A stretch of 64,000 bases of DNA, from NCBI GenBank assembly GCA_030549335.1, contig CM060189.1:48082917-48146916 (forward strand). The letters are read 5' to 3'. The stretch is from Pontederia crassipes (Eukaryota > Streptophyta > Magnoliopsida > Commelinales > Pontederiaceae). The notes under the pieces are model-generated. The model did no database searches. It saw only the letters and a program-made list of their open reading frames with translations, and was not told where the DNA came from. Below are positions 9,737 through 21,637 of this stretch, one piece after another. The position numbers were made by a program, and so were the translations under genes. How positions within the stretch are numbered: the first letter of the stretch is position 1; the number at the start of each line of letters is the position of its first letter.

Positions 9737-11887
9737 TCACTTGTTGCACGATGTCAAAAGTGTCACGAGGTTGCACTTTTTGAACAACATGCCACCCTTT
9801 ATTAGAAAGATCGGTGGCATAAAAAACTTGTGATGCTTGATTGGCAAGAATAAAAGGCTCATTTGTTTCAACAATCGTCCACGGTTAACACTTACAATAT
9901 CATATTCATCTTTCCTTATCCCTCTTTCTTTGTCATGCACATCAAACCAATTACATTGAAATACAAACACTCTTTTTTTCCGTGAGAAATTGTAATTCAA
10001 TGATTCTAGTTAAAACTCCATAATAATCAATGTTTCCATACCTTCATCATTTTCGCCTATTACAACTATCCCACTATTCTGAGTTTTTAAATTTTTATCA
10101 TATTCTTGTACATGAAACCTATATCCCTTGACAATATACCCATTAAAACATGTGATGTAGTTTGTAGGCCCATGTGACAATGAGAGCAAGTCCTCCATGA
10201 GTGGACTATTGTCTTTTTTATATAATCTCGAAACCTATCAAGAAGTAGATACATTAGAATATAATTTAATTAGTTAGAATTTTTCTCTAAAATACATTTT
10301 TTTGTGATCTACTTACCCTAACTTTAAACCAAGCAATAAATTGTTTATTCCATTCCATGTTAGACATCTGAACGGACATATTTGCTTGCATTTGTGCAAA
10401 TTCTCTACAAAAAGTAAAGAAAAATTACCTATTAATTAAAAAATCAAGAAACAAATACAAAAATCAACTTTGTAAAAGAATCTATTACTTACTCCAAATA
10501 TTGTTGAACTTCATCACAATTTCTCAATATGTATATATGTATCTGATCCAATTCATATGCACTGAGAATGCATTGTTTACCGGCTCCCAAAGCTCTCCCC
10601 GATTGACGAAAAAGGGATAATCCTCCATTTGACTTATTTATATCGCCATCAAAATTCCTTTCTGGTCTATTGAATTTTGTATCCATTTTATTTATATACC
10701 TTGAACATAAGGTTATACATTCATTTGCAATATAACCCACAGCAATAGAACCTTCTGGACGAGCTCTATTACGAATAAATGATTTTAGAAAGTATAACCA
10801 TCGCTCAATCGGATACATCCAGTGATAATGAACTGGTCCACCAATCTTAGCTTCAGTAGCTAAATGAATTGGCAAATGCACCATAACATCAAAAAATGAA
10901 TGAGGAAAAATCTTTTCTAATTTGCATAATGTTATAAGAATTTGAGATTCCAAAATCTTCAACTCATCCACCGTCAAAACCTTTGACCCAAGTGTTTTAA
11001 AAAACAAAGATAGCTCAATAAGTGGCTCGCACACATATTTGCATAACATGCCTCGTATTACAAGAGGGAGCAAATGTTGCAAAAGAACATGACAATCATG
11101 ACTTTTTAAGCCTGAAATTCGACAATCCTTAATGTTGACACACTGAGAAATATCAGAAGAAAATCCATCTGGGAGCTTTAGTTCTTTTATAAAGGATCAT
11201 AATTTATGTTTCTCTTGAAGTGACAATGTGTAACATGCATGAGGTATCTCGTATGTTTCTCCCATTTTTATTAGATGTAGTTCTGTTCTTATGATCATTA
11301 CCTGTAAATCCAATCGGCTATTGATATTGTCCTTCGTCTTTCCTTTGATATTCATGATTGTCCCAAAGATATTGTCACAAATATTTTTCTCGATATGCAT
11401 TACATCTAAATTATGATGTAATAAGAGAGTTTTTCAATATGGAAGGTAAAAAAAAATACTTCTTTTGTTCCAATTATCTTTCCTATCATCATGTGATATC
11501 TTAATCTTTTTCTTCTTATCCTTTGATAATTTTAACTCACAAAGATCTTGCATTTGATTTAGCATATCATCACCAGAAAGAAATTTCGGTGGCAACCTTC
11601 GTTCTCTGGTTCCATCAAATGACGTCTTGTCATTTCTCCATCTATGATTAAGAGGAAGGAAATGTCGGTGACCCATGTAACAATGTTTCTTTCCATTGGC
11701 TAATCTCATAGAAGAAGTATCTTTGTTGCAACAAGGGCATGCCAACTTTCCTTTAGTGCTCCATCGTATTTTTTGTGTTTCTCCCCTTCTAGTAAAAGCA
11801 TAATCCAAAAATTTTTTGTACACCTATTATATAAGCTTCATTCAATCTATCATTAACAAGTTGCATCCATTGCTTGTTAGGTGTCAT
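9737..11887 (-). pseudogene. CACTA transposase (Transposase_21 / DUF4218 / DUF4216), deleted and frameshifted
   Basis: Translation starts at ATG 11887 with NKQWMQLVNDRLNEAY, the N-terminal transposase-associated domain. After a 1-nt frameshift near 11822 it runs straight into KIRWSTKGKLACPCC, which normally lies at the end of the Transposase_21 catalytic domain. Roughly 300 residues of catalytic core are therefore deleted. Then come GHRHFLPLNHRWR, SIFFYLPYW, LDVMHIEKNICDNIFGT and GLKSHDCHVLLQHLLPL. An intact DUF4218 block follows (11082-10489; FFDVMVHLPIHLATEAKIGG, HYHWMYPIERWL), then DUF4216 (10198-9737; TQNSGIVV, VFVFQCNWFDV) with a stop at about 10010. Several stops and frameshifts rule out function. 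The family cuts and pastes CACTA DNA in the nucleus. Confidence 0.85.
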
Positions 11888-12845
11888 AACCTTACAATAT
11901 TTGAAAAAATATAAATTAATAAAATATTTAGACAAACAAAAGAAAAAAAAATGTATTCAATAGTATAGCTTTAAAAGATTTAGGGCCTCATGTCATAAAC
12001 TTCAAAAGGCAAGCCATGGCGTTCATGAGTGTTATATATACCACTAGTAATCACCATTTTGTCAAAAGAAAAAAAAAGATAAAACTATAAAAAAATGCAT
12101 CCTACTTTTTTTTCTCATGTCGATGTTGTCTTCTATCATTTAATTGAAGGCATCAAACATAATATCTATGTCCTCTACTTATCGTACAGTCACATGGTGG
12201 GGGTCTAAGCGGTAGGTGAGAGTGTGGACAAACATATTAATTATACATCAATAAATGTATGACTGCATTGACAAGTTGACATGATCAATATTATCTAGCT
12301 AATCAGTCTCATATTGATATTCTAAGAAGTTTAAGACAAGTTGACAGGATCAATATTAAATTATCTAGTTATCAGATACCATGTGATAAAATCAGGGACA
12401 CATTAGTAGTACACATAAAGTTAGGGACTTCAGCAAAAGAAAATAAAACTACAAGTATCTTGCAGTCTAAACCTTTCAATTGCAAAGAGAATCAAAAGAA
12501 AAATAAGTCAAGTATATCAATCCTTTCAATTGAAGAGATAATCAAAACTATATAATTCAACTAACTCAATTATTTCAAATCTTCCAACTGAGAAGGAGAA
12601 TCAACTTGGCAGTCCATAAAAGAATGTTTTTAATACAATGTAGAAAACATTAAATGCCAAGAATATATGCAATGTAAGTTTACCTTTATTGAATTATCTC
12701 CAATAACAGAATGAGGCCTTCTCTTTTCCAGGTTACATATGCTTATTACACATTCCAGAAGAGGTTGGCCATCTAACAAAACAGAGTAACTAAATATAAG
12801 AAAAAATCAATGTAATAGTAAGGTTGACCTAAACAGATTTTTTTG
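11888..12845. other. CACTA-2 5' region, AT-rich part
   Basis: This is AT-rich DNA between the transposase start and the G-rich array. No open frame or RNA gene is visible. A short phrase with ACAAGTTGACA...GATCAATATTA and ATCTAGYTA occurs twice, at about 12271-12310 and 12336-12370. Confidence 0.4.
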
Positions 12846-13985
12846 CTACGTCCGACGATGGCTGGCGCGCATGTCAGGGGGAGGGGCGACGGCGTGGAAG
12901 GGGGACCAGAGAGAGGGGGGACACAAGAATAACAGCCAAAGACATGTGCTTAGGGAGGACGGCTGGTGCATCCACCGTCGGCGGAGGAGAACGGTGCCGA
13001 TGTCGCATGGGCGGGGGCGATGGCTGGCGCTGCGCGGGGGGAGGGGGGGTGATGATTGCTGTCCGCAGGCGGCGGGGAAGGGGTCAGAGGTGGGGAAGGG
13101 GGGGACGGCTAACGGGCGCGTGCACAGGGGGGGAGGGGGGGACGGCTGTTGTCCGGCGGCAGTGGGGAAGGGGGACCAGAGGCGGGGGGGAGTATGGCAG
13201 GAGGCGGCGCGGGGGGGAAGGGGGAGAAGGATGATGGAGAACGGTGCCGATGTCACATGGGCGGGGGGCGATGGCTGGCGCAGCGCGCGGGGGGGAGGGG
13301 GTGACGACTGCTGTCCACAGCGGCGGGGAAGGGGTTTAGAGGCGGGAGGGAAGGGGGTGGGGGGGAACGGCTAACGGGCGTGCACGGGGGGAGGGGGATG
13401 GCTGTTGTCCGGCGACGGCGGGGAAGGCGGACCAGAGGCGAGGGGAGGATGGCTGGAGGGCGGCACGGGGGAAGGGGGAGAAGGACGATGGAGAAGGGTG
13501 CCGATGTCGCATGGGCGGGGGCGATGGTTGGCGCGGCGCACGAGGGGAGGGCGGTGACGACTGCTGTCCACTGGCGACGGGGGAAGGGGTCAGAGGTGGG
13601 GGAAGGGGGGGAACGGCTATTGTCCGGCGACAGCGGGGAAGGGGGGACCAGAGGGGGGGGACGGCTCGCACGCGCATGAGGGGAGGGGGATGACTGTTGT
13701 CAAGCGGTGGGGAGGACGGCTGGCGCGCGGCGCGTGGGGACGGGGAAAAGGATGATGGCGCGTTCGCCACCTACCACCGATGGCTGGCACACGCGCGCGG
13801 GGGGAAGGTGGTGGGAACAACTGTTGTCCAGCAGCGTCGGGGAAGGGGAACCACAGGTGGGGGGAGGACGGCTGGCGCGCGGCGCGGAGGGAAGGAGGAG
13901 AAAGACGTGGGTCCGCCGAACTGCAGAGGAGAAAGGGAGACCGCTCGGCGAGAAGGGGGACCAAAGGTGGGGGAGGATGTGCTTA
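12846..13985 (+). repeat. G-rich tandem repeat array, unit about 250 bp
   Basis: The plus strand is extremely G-rich, with many runs of four or more G. The anchor GGTGCCGATGTCRCATGGG starts at 12993, 13243 and 13497, giving spacings of 250 and 254 bp. A diverged fourth unit lies around 13745-13985. Other unit landmarks are GACGACTGCTGTCC, GGGGAAGGGG, AACGGCTAACGGGCG and GATGGCTGTTGTCCGGCG. Open frames on both strands across it are products of composition. It lies 5' of the CACTA-2 transposase gene; on that gene's coding strand the array is C-rich. Such DNA can form G-quadruplexes. Confidence 0.85.
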
Positions 13986-14464
13986 CCTGAGGAAGATGAA
14001 GCTTCGCTAGCAGCCAAAGAAAGAGGAAGAGAACTAGGTTTTCCTATTGAATTTTATATCATACTTTTTTATGAAAAAGATTCTATTATACTTTTTTTTC
14101 TATTGAATTTTATAACACGTAATTAAGTTAACTATATAAATACATAAATTAATTTATTTTTTAAAATTGGTGTTGCCTGAAAAATTAATGGAGGGAAATA
14201 TTTAGTTCCCGCCAAATATAATATTAATTGTAAATCTACTTCATCTTAATTTATGAATAATTAATGATGATAAACATTTCATGGTCATTAATAATCACTT
14301 TTAACGACCAGAAATTACTTTTTTATGACGAGCAATTTTCTCTTTCGTTAATAATATGTTTAATAATGTCCATATTTTTTTCTTGTCACTATTGACTATT
14401 TATAATGGCCATTTTTTGTCTCGTCATTAATAGTTGGTCGTTAAAGCCCCCTTTTCTTGTAGTG
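13986..14464 (-). promoter_or_regulatory. CACTA-2 terminal and subterminal region
   Basis: AT-rich sequence carries repeated variants of a CATTAATAATnAC / TTAACGACC word at about 14280-14450, just inside the terminus CTTTTCTTGTAGTG (to 14464). This is the layout of CACTA subterminal binding sites. Confidence 0.6.
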
Positions 14465-15412
14465 AGGTAAACTACACATATCAGGGAAAATATATATAAT
14501 AAGGCATGAGATATATAACAGTCATTTAAACAAAGTATTCAGCTAAAAAGTTTCGAGTATGGCGCAAGGTAATGTCAAAGTCACAAACAAAAGAGACCTC
14601 CATTGCAATGGCGCCAAAAACTTGACTCGCATATAATGTGTATGTGATAATGTGAGTAAAGAGCAATAGAAAATTGTCGTACTTTGTTTAAAAGGGTTAC
14701 GTATAAGGAGAAGTTGCCCCTAGATGTCTATTTACCCTCTACACAAGCGATTTACCCCTAATCACTGGAAAAATGATTAATTAAGCTTAAAATTAAGAAA
14801 ACCTTTCACGATCACGATGCAAACCGCAAGTATACCACTTATCATTGTAGTGGTTGGGGGTTGATCCACTGGGAAATTCTTTGCCATGCCTTGAAGAACT
14901 TTAAACTAAACTTGAAATCAAACGGCTGAAAATTGGAATAGAAATTACGTAAAGCAAAGATGTTGTTAAAAGTAAAGTAATTACACTATTTTTAGGGTTT
15001 TTTGAATAAATGAAACAATAGATATACAGAAAAGAAGTTGGAAGGGTTTAAACAGTCGAAGAGACTCATGTTGGGGGCTTACAGGAGGTGTCATTGTGTG
15101 CGACTCGTATTTTCCTATTCTTCTAATATTGTAGTAAAAAAATCTGATTGCCCCCAACATGCGTGTTTGGATAACATCGTGGTAACGGTCACTTGGCTTG
15201 TTCGCGGCACTCTCGTGCTCATAAGCAGCTCGACCTACACATGTGCATTAATGGATATATGAATTGAACTTTACTGTCGAGATCGAGTTAAGCTCTACAT
15301 CATCCTAACTCTACTGTGTCCTTAGAATGGAATCCAGGAATGTGAAATGACCTCTTGACCAAAATCAATTCTTAGGTGAGAATATCTCTCTTGGGTAGGA
15401 GTTCACAAGCTA
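14465..15412. other. spacer with possible old LTR sequence
   Basis: No gene is recognised. Around 14810-14900 the phrase GCAAACCGCAAGTATACCAC followed by GGGGGTTGATCCACTGGGAA resembles a common segment of plant Gypsy LTRs. I cannot define its limits. Confidence 0.3.
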
Positions 15413-15910
15413 TGTAGGATCCCAAGACACCAAGAGGGGGGAGGGGGGTGAATTAGTGTTAAATCCAAAAATATCGATTTAGCAAAAATCATCGTAGAAA
15501 CTTAAAATTGATTCATTAATAATCAAACCAACATAAAAGCAATCACATCACATACATAATAAAATAGAAAGGAGAGAGAGAAAAAATCAAACACCAAGAA
15601 CACGATGGTTGTTGACGAAGTTCGGCCATACTTTGGCCTACGTCTCCGTTCCGACTTCTCGACTTCAAGATCGTCAGAGATTTCACTAAACTATTCCTTA
15701 GTTCCAAATGGGGCAAGGACGAACCCTTTACACAAAATCACATTTTCTCCGCTTCGAGAGGTAAGACACACCTCTCTTTCTAAAAAGCTTATATTCTCTC
15801 TAGCTCAAGAGGTAAGAACATCTTTTACACAGGAACTCACTCAATTTTCTAAATATTTGTTTCTCTCTTTTACAATATCATGCTCACAATCCTACAAATG
15901 CACAAAAATA
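15413..15910 (-). mobile_element. Copia (SIRE-like) LTR fragment
   Basis: The segment starts TGTAGGATCCCAAGAC and continues CACCAAGAGGGGGG...GTGAATTAGTG. It then has ACACGATGGTTGTTGACGAAG and GGCCTACGTCTCCG, in the same order as the LTR at 40842-41300. It covers about the last 500 bp of the LTR (minus orientation). The rest of the element is absent, so it is a truncated solo fragment. Confidence 0.7.
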
Positions 15911-16499
15911 TAAAAAGATGATAGCAATTTGTTATCAAAGATCAAAATTTTCAGAAATTATAAAAATGTAGTAGAGAAATATTCACAAATCGGATTCATA
16001 AGATATGAACATTAGGGTAAAATACATGTTCAATAACGTCTACAAAGCACATGGTTATCGTCAGATAAGTTACATATATTATTTTCTATATAATTGATCA
16101 TTTTTATAAAGTGTAGAGGCTTTCACCGAAAAAAAAATATATAGTGTAGATGTCTTGTCGTACAGGAAAAATAATTTTTACGCGACAAAAGTTTGGTAAA
16201 ATTCCAAATCCTAATTATATGTATAAGACATATATCACTAATTAATCAATAATAAATTGATAATCCAATCGATGATTAAATGAACTCCTCACATGTGTGT
16301 GATGGGATTCTTAATCTTATAATTATATTATTATCGTTCTGCCGTTCTAATTTGAGTATTTTTTTCCTGCTTTGGTGATTAAAAAATATAATTACAAATA
16401 TAGGACGGAAGAAATCAAGTTGGAGCTTGTTCGATATAATTAATTATCTTTTATTATTGCATCAACATGAAGTAGTCGATGCAGGGATCACAAATTTAG
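15911..16499. other. AT-rich spacer downstream of the neprosin gene
   Basis: I see no open frame or repeat of note. The left part of this stretch, near 16440-16499, would hold the 3' untranslated region of the minus-strand neprosin gene. Confidence 0.4.
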
Positions 16500-16895
16500 C
16501 TAGCAGCCGTCTGCTCCAAGGCCGGGGCCGCCGTAGTACATGAAGGAGTCCTCGTACAACTTGACGTCGTAGCATTTGGGCTTCTCGGCGAAGTCGAAAC
16601 ACGACCACGGCTTGGGGAAGTCGAAGCCCTCCTTGTGGTCCCTCATGACCTGCATGTTCCTGATGAACGCCGCCTTCTTGTCCCCGTCGACGGGGAAATG
16701 GCCGCTGCCCATGTCCGTCGTAGTGTGCCGCCCGCCGTTGTTCGTGTTCAGGACGCCGCCGAGCCACTTTATCGTCGTCGCATGGGGGAACCAGTTGTGC
16801 ACGAATATGCCTGTGGGCCAGAAGCCTACGTACTCCCATTGCACCACCAGCCACCACACACTCATCACTTCATCCTGCACCAGCAGCAGGAGCAG

Positions 16896-16956
<61 letters not shown>

Positions 16957-18544
16957 GGATTCAGAGTTTTCCATCTTTAGTTAATTTGTACAGCTTGAGG
17001 ACCTTCACGATCACTATCATAATTTCGTACTGCTCGGCGTCGATAACTGAGAGAGGCGAAATCGCAGCGCCCATCACCCACCTTTCTGCTAAGCTGAATG
17101 AAGCCCGGGCAGAGCATGTTGTAACAGCCGGTGCTGCCGTATCCGTCGGCCTGTCCATAGTTTTATTATCATACATCAGTGCAAGGTAATCTTCTACATA
17201 TGCATGAAGTGATTGTGCATAGGGGACTAATTTACGTATGATATATATGTGACAGTGTCTTACTGTCCAATATGCGTATAGACGAGTCCGGTTATCTCCA
17301 TACAACTCGCTGCTCAAAAGGATAATAGAAATGAATAGAATATATAGATAGACACGATGAAAATATAATAGCATGATAAAAGGATATTATATATATATAT
17401 ATATATATATCCTCACCAGCCATCCGCCTTCGATGAAGCTTTTCTCGGTATCATCCGAGAGTTCGACGTCGGCGTGACTCCACTCGTTGTTCTCTACCGA
17501 CACCGGCCAAACATTTAAGCAGCCAGTGGCCGCAACGTAATTACCACGTCCTATTAATCCTGCCCTCTACATAATTACTCAGTAAGAAGTTAAGATAGAA
17601 AGATCTTAAAACAAAACTGTTTGTAGAAAAAATTGTTTTGTACCGCTCATGTTGACATACAATTGATTTATTCGACATCCTCGCTCTCTAAGCTCATAAT
17701 TTATAGATGATGCAAACAAATTTTAATTGCCCTATATTTATGCATAGGTTGGTTAATTACAATAAATAAAATGTTCTTACTTCAACATCTGGAGGGACGA
17801 CGTTATTGCGTCTTCCATAGCCTTCCAAAACTTTGCATGAATGAGATCACTCCTTTGTGTTCTTCTTATCGGAACTGTGCCTTCCGGGCACTCTTCACCA
17901 TCTTGCAGAATTGGATGCAGAATGATCTGCCGAGAAGCATTGGCAATCTTCTGCATCTTCGGAAAAGAGCTCGGGGGCGCCTACACAATACACGTGTTAT
18001 ATAAATTTCATGAATTATTCATTCATAACTTTCTCTAAGAATCTTAAATGTCTCAGTATATGAAAAACTCTGATTGCAAGACATTTACTGAAGTTGTGTA
18101 ACGCAAGAATTTATCCTATCTGTTGAATAGCAATGTGCATGAACGTGTGCTACTAAAAAACAACAGAAAAAAATGTTCAGCACAAACTATGATCTTATAA
18201 TCTTTCAAAAGAGGATGATCGAAAGCCGGTTGCTTGTAGATATCGACGCAATCGATTATATCTCCATCTTCCTTCTGTAAAGAGTATTGAAAAGTGATTA
18301 GTCAAGGGTTTTGCTTAAATTATGCCTGAAATATGATTTGAAGGATAAAGAGACACACCATGATTGATTTAACTGCAGGCTTGTTAACACGATTAAGATA
18401 AGCTTCTATCTCATCATCTTTCAACTCAGAATGAGCCGGCACTGTCATTGTGCCGATAGACATTATAAGAACTGCAACAGAAACTGTCATCAAAGCAATG
18501 TAACAACTCGCAGATCCTCTGGATCTTCTTGAAAGTGCACCCAT
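16500..18544 (-). pseudogene. neprosin-domain (DUF239) protein gene, seven exons, one apparent frameshift
   Basis: Neprosin proteins are secreted glutamic peptidases or peptidase-like proteins with an activation peptide (DUF4409) before the neprosin domain. Exons on the minus strand: 18544-18359 (signal-anchor-like hydrophobic stretch, residues about 15-35), 18274-18188 (EDGDIIDCVDIYKQPAFDHP), 17980-17781 (GEECPEGTVPIRRT), 17564-17417 (YVAATGCLNVWPVSV, FIEGGWL), 17305-17264 (LYGDNRTRLYAYWT), 17150-about 17003 (TGCYNMLCPGFIQL, then GAAISPLS) and 16874-16500 (VGFWPTGIF, HTTTDMGSGHFP, PKCYDV, YYGGPG). The planned protein is about 394 residues, typical of the family. Exon 6 has one base too many near 17070-17082, shifting the frame between LSRK and GAAISPLS. 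The usual WGGE segment reads WLGGV, so a catalytic glutamate may also be lost. Splice sites are otherwise good, so the lesion is recent, a sequencing error, or spliced around. Confidence 0.75.
16900..16953. repeat. (AT)n microsatellite in neprosin intron 6
   Basis: About 27 uninterrupted AT units lie between exon 7 and exon 6 of the neprosin gene. A shorter (AT)n run lies at about 17383-17410 next to exon 4. Confidence 0.95.
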
Positions 18545-18728
18545 TTTTGTGGCACCTGTATTGAATCAATAATTAGAAAGCTTGTATATATGAGAAGGCT
18601 AGGCATGTATCTTTATCTTGATGTTTTTGGCATCAACAAAAAGTGCTAGTAGCTAGATAGAACAGACTGGATCAATTGCTTGTTACAGGTTGTGTTACAA
18701 CACAATGAGGTAGTCAAGAGCATATTGT
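18545..18728. promoter_or_regulatory. upstream region of the neprosin gene
   Basis: This is AT-rich sequence upstream of the minus-strand start codon. I see no convincing TATA box, so the transcription start is not assigned. Confidence 0.3.
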
Positions 18729-18772
18729 TGCGATTTCCCCACCTAGAAGGATAAGGTTTTGTTGTTGTTGAT
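18729..18772 (+). mobile_element. 3' tail remnant of an RTE-type LINE or Au-like SINE
   Basis: CCCCACCTAGAAGGATAAGG followed by TTTTGTTGTTGTTG matches the end of the element at 51546-51827 (CCCCACCTAGTGGGATAAG + CTTTGTTGTTGTTG). Only the last 40-odd bases are recognisable, as expected for a strongly 5'-truncated retroposon copy. Confidence 0.6.
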
Positions 18773-21637
18773 ATTGGGCTTGATTACTGCATATGCAATG
18801 GCCATAGTGATGATATCATATATGTATATAGACAATCATTATAACTGTTTCATATTAATACTTTTAATTAACTTACTGACTTTGCTTTCTATAATTACCC
18901 ACTAACAACTATTCCTTTAAGTAACTGACATAATTAATTAAATTGGGAGTCATTAAAGTCTCATTAATTTCCTACACGATGGTCTCATTAAATGCCATGC
19001 TTTAATTAGCAAAAGCCAAATGATTTTAATTTTTTTTAAGTTGAAATGTGTGGCTTAATAAAAATTGATTCGTTACCACAGTTGAAAGTTGAAAGTAGTC
19101 ACAATTAGTGTTGTCAGGATCGGACCGGACCGGACATTGTGATCCAAAATAGTCAAATTGAAGTCAATTCCATTTATAATTCAGAATTATTTTAATTTCA
19201 CGCTGTCCAAATTCCTCAAGATTATTGTAGAGTCCTATTTCAAAGTGATCTTTAAGGAAGTGCTTAGTTAAGATTAGAGGTAGCCACAAATTCTGAATGA
19301 TTCTAATCCTCTTCTGTTTTTCTATGTGTGTTCTTCGATATTTTTTCTCATTACGATGTTATCATTTTGTACTTCTTTTTTCGACATGGTCAAAGAATAC
19401 TTAATACGTTCAGTAAAAAAGCAACTCTATCAAGACTACTGAAAATTAAAAAAAGTGTGAACAAAATTTTATAATTTACACATTCATAATTCTACTTGGC
19501 ATAGCAAGCGGTTCATGTGAATTAATGCTAAAACAATGAGCATTCGAATTTTGTCAATTAACAGAATGTCATTGAAATTTTACTTAAGAGATAATTAAAA
19601 AAGTAAGATGAGTTATTATGATGTTAGAAAATTGGTACAGGTGTTTGGTACAAGAACAAAATAGCGATAAAGCTTTTGTTCTTGTTCATTCATCCAAACA
19701 CCCTCGGAATAAGGATAAAAGAAGAGACCAAAAAAGTTCTTGTCGGACAGATGTTTTTTGCTTTGAAAATTTAAAAATTAAAATTTTAATGCCATGAGTG
19801 AGAACATAAGAGAACTAACATATTTTCTTTTTTAAAATTTTAAAAAAATTATAAAATACACAGTGCATTTTTGTTCTTGTTCTTGGATGCAATGATATTT
19901 TTTGGTATTTTCAATTTTTTTAATTTTTCGGACTTTTTACATAATATGCAGATACAAAAGTGAATAAAAAAATATGGCTAGCTAAGTAAATATGCAATGC
20001 ATATTTATGCAATCTTTTCCAAATTTCAACTAAAAATTATCCACGGTGTTAAGCTCAATAAGAAGAACAACTAACTAAGTAAAGAATATAAAAAGACTCA
20101 AGAAAAAAAAAAGAAAAGTAAAGAAATGGAAAACACATGATCTGCTCATTGTGGAGGCAAAGGCGGATGGTATTCAAAGTTTTTGGCACATACTCGTGCA
20201 TGTGCTCTAGTGACTCAAAGCGTCCCTAGAGCTCCTAAATGTTAACACGCATAGTCTTGGTCGCTCTCCATCTCCTTCCTTCGACAATGGAGTGTCAACG
20301 GTACCGGCGGAGCTCCCTCCAACGACGATCAAGCTTCGAAGGCGATGCTGGTGCTGATCACCACTGGATCATTTCATTTTGATCACCTCTCGAAGCCTTC
20401 CCCTTCATTAGTCGTGAATGTCAATGCTCGAATGTCGTCGGTATATCACTCAAGCATCACCCTCCCCAGTTGTTAGTTCATCTTTGAAAACTGCTAACTC
20501 AGGTTCTCTTTGAGAATACCTTTACCTTTTCAATGTTGATGGATTGTTTGGCATGTGGCGTGTGCCCTATTCTAATTTATAGAATTGATGAGTTTTCTCG
20601 TAAGATTGTTATTTCTTTGGTAAAAAATTACACTAGTGATGATATTATTACTTTAATGAAAGGATAATTTCTATTGTGTTGTAAAAAAAAAATTCAAGTC
20701 TTATGATTGATATTTTGGATATATGCGGCTTGTTCCAGGAAATATCCCACAAGAGCTTAGCTTGCTGACCTTGAAGTTTGAACTACAAAGGGATCAATTC
20801 CAGCAAGAATATAATAATTTGTTAGTAACAAATTCCTAAATTACAACTTTAAGTTTCTCATGCTACTTAGAGTAACATTTCTTGTTTCTATTTGTTCTTT
20901 AAAATATGGGATCATTTATTTAGACATGCTAGAGTATTTTGCTTGATAGTAAAGCTATTAATGAGAGTTTTCTATAGTGATCTTTTAGCACACTATTTCT
21001 GCTAGAGTAATTGGAAGGAAGAAGTTGAACTTACTTCTCTTGTATCACAAAGTTAAAGGGTTTTTTTTTCAATTTGAGCATTTTTGTAATTGCCAATGTT
21101 CTCGAAGGATTTGTTAAATAGTGTGAAATATGTTCCAACAGTTTATTTTCACATTTCAAATGACAACATATTAACATGTGTTTTATGGCTTTTTTTCATG
21201 CTAAGAGTTCTCAAGTAGTTGGATGGACAAAAAAATCTGAATTTTTGTGTTGGCACAAGATCAATGTAAGAACCACTTGGTTCAAGTATGTAATATATAT
21301 ATTGTTTCATTTTATTTTATTAGTCATAATATTTTGGCTACTCCAATTGATAAAAGGCTAACCTCTTCTGTTTTGATTACTTGAACATTTATATATTGTG
21401 CTTCTAGGTAGCTAATAATTAGTTGGTGCTACTTTGCAGTTGAGTGTTACTTTGCAATTGGTGGCTGGAATTTGTGAACAGTCGGATGATGTTTCTTGCA
21501 CTCTGAAAGTCCTTTTAGTGTACCATTTGTTCTATGCTTTATACTCAATGTATTAATTTTATCTATACTTATTTTGTGGTGAAGTAGACTTTGTTAAATG
21601 TTTATATAACTATACACTTAAAAGAGCATATATTATA
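18773..21637. other. AT-rich spacer with a possible LRR gene scrap
   Basis: No intact gene is visible. At about 20738-20790 the plus strand reads PGNIPQELSLLTLK, resembling one leucine-rich repeat of a plant receptor kinase, but the frame decays at once. The stretch 20160-20480 is more GC-balanced and has no recognisable coding sequence. The remainder is AT-rich. Confidence 0.35.

Larger units (their letters stand above)
9245..14464 (-). mobile_element. CACTA-2, reverse-oriented, truncated and internally deleted
   Basis: The right end is CTTTTCTTGTAGTG at 14464, which is a CACTA terminus read on the minus strand. Going leftwards on the minus strand come AT-rich subterminal sequence, a G-rich tandem array, a broken transposase gene (11887 to 9737) and the first exon of an accessory gene (9593 to 9245). 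The rest of that gene and the left terminus are missing, so the left boundary is only the last recognisable part. No target duplication can be assessed. Confidence 0.75.

Noticed and set aside
12846..14126. Several overlapping open frames of 60-167 codons on both strands
   Set aside because: They run through a G-rich tandem repeat where stop codons are rare; they have Gly/Arg or Pro/Ser low-complexity products and no domain.
16576..17189. Plus-strand open frames opposite the neprosin gene
   Set aside because: They are antisense shadows of exons 5-7 and include a translated (AT)n microsatellite.
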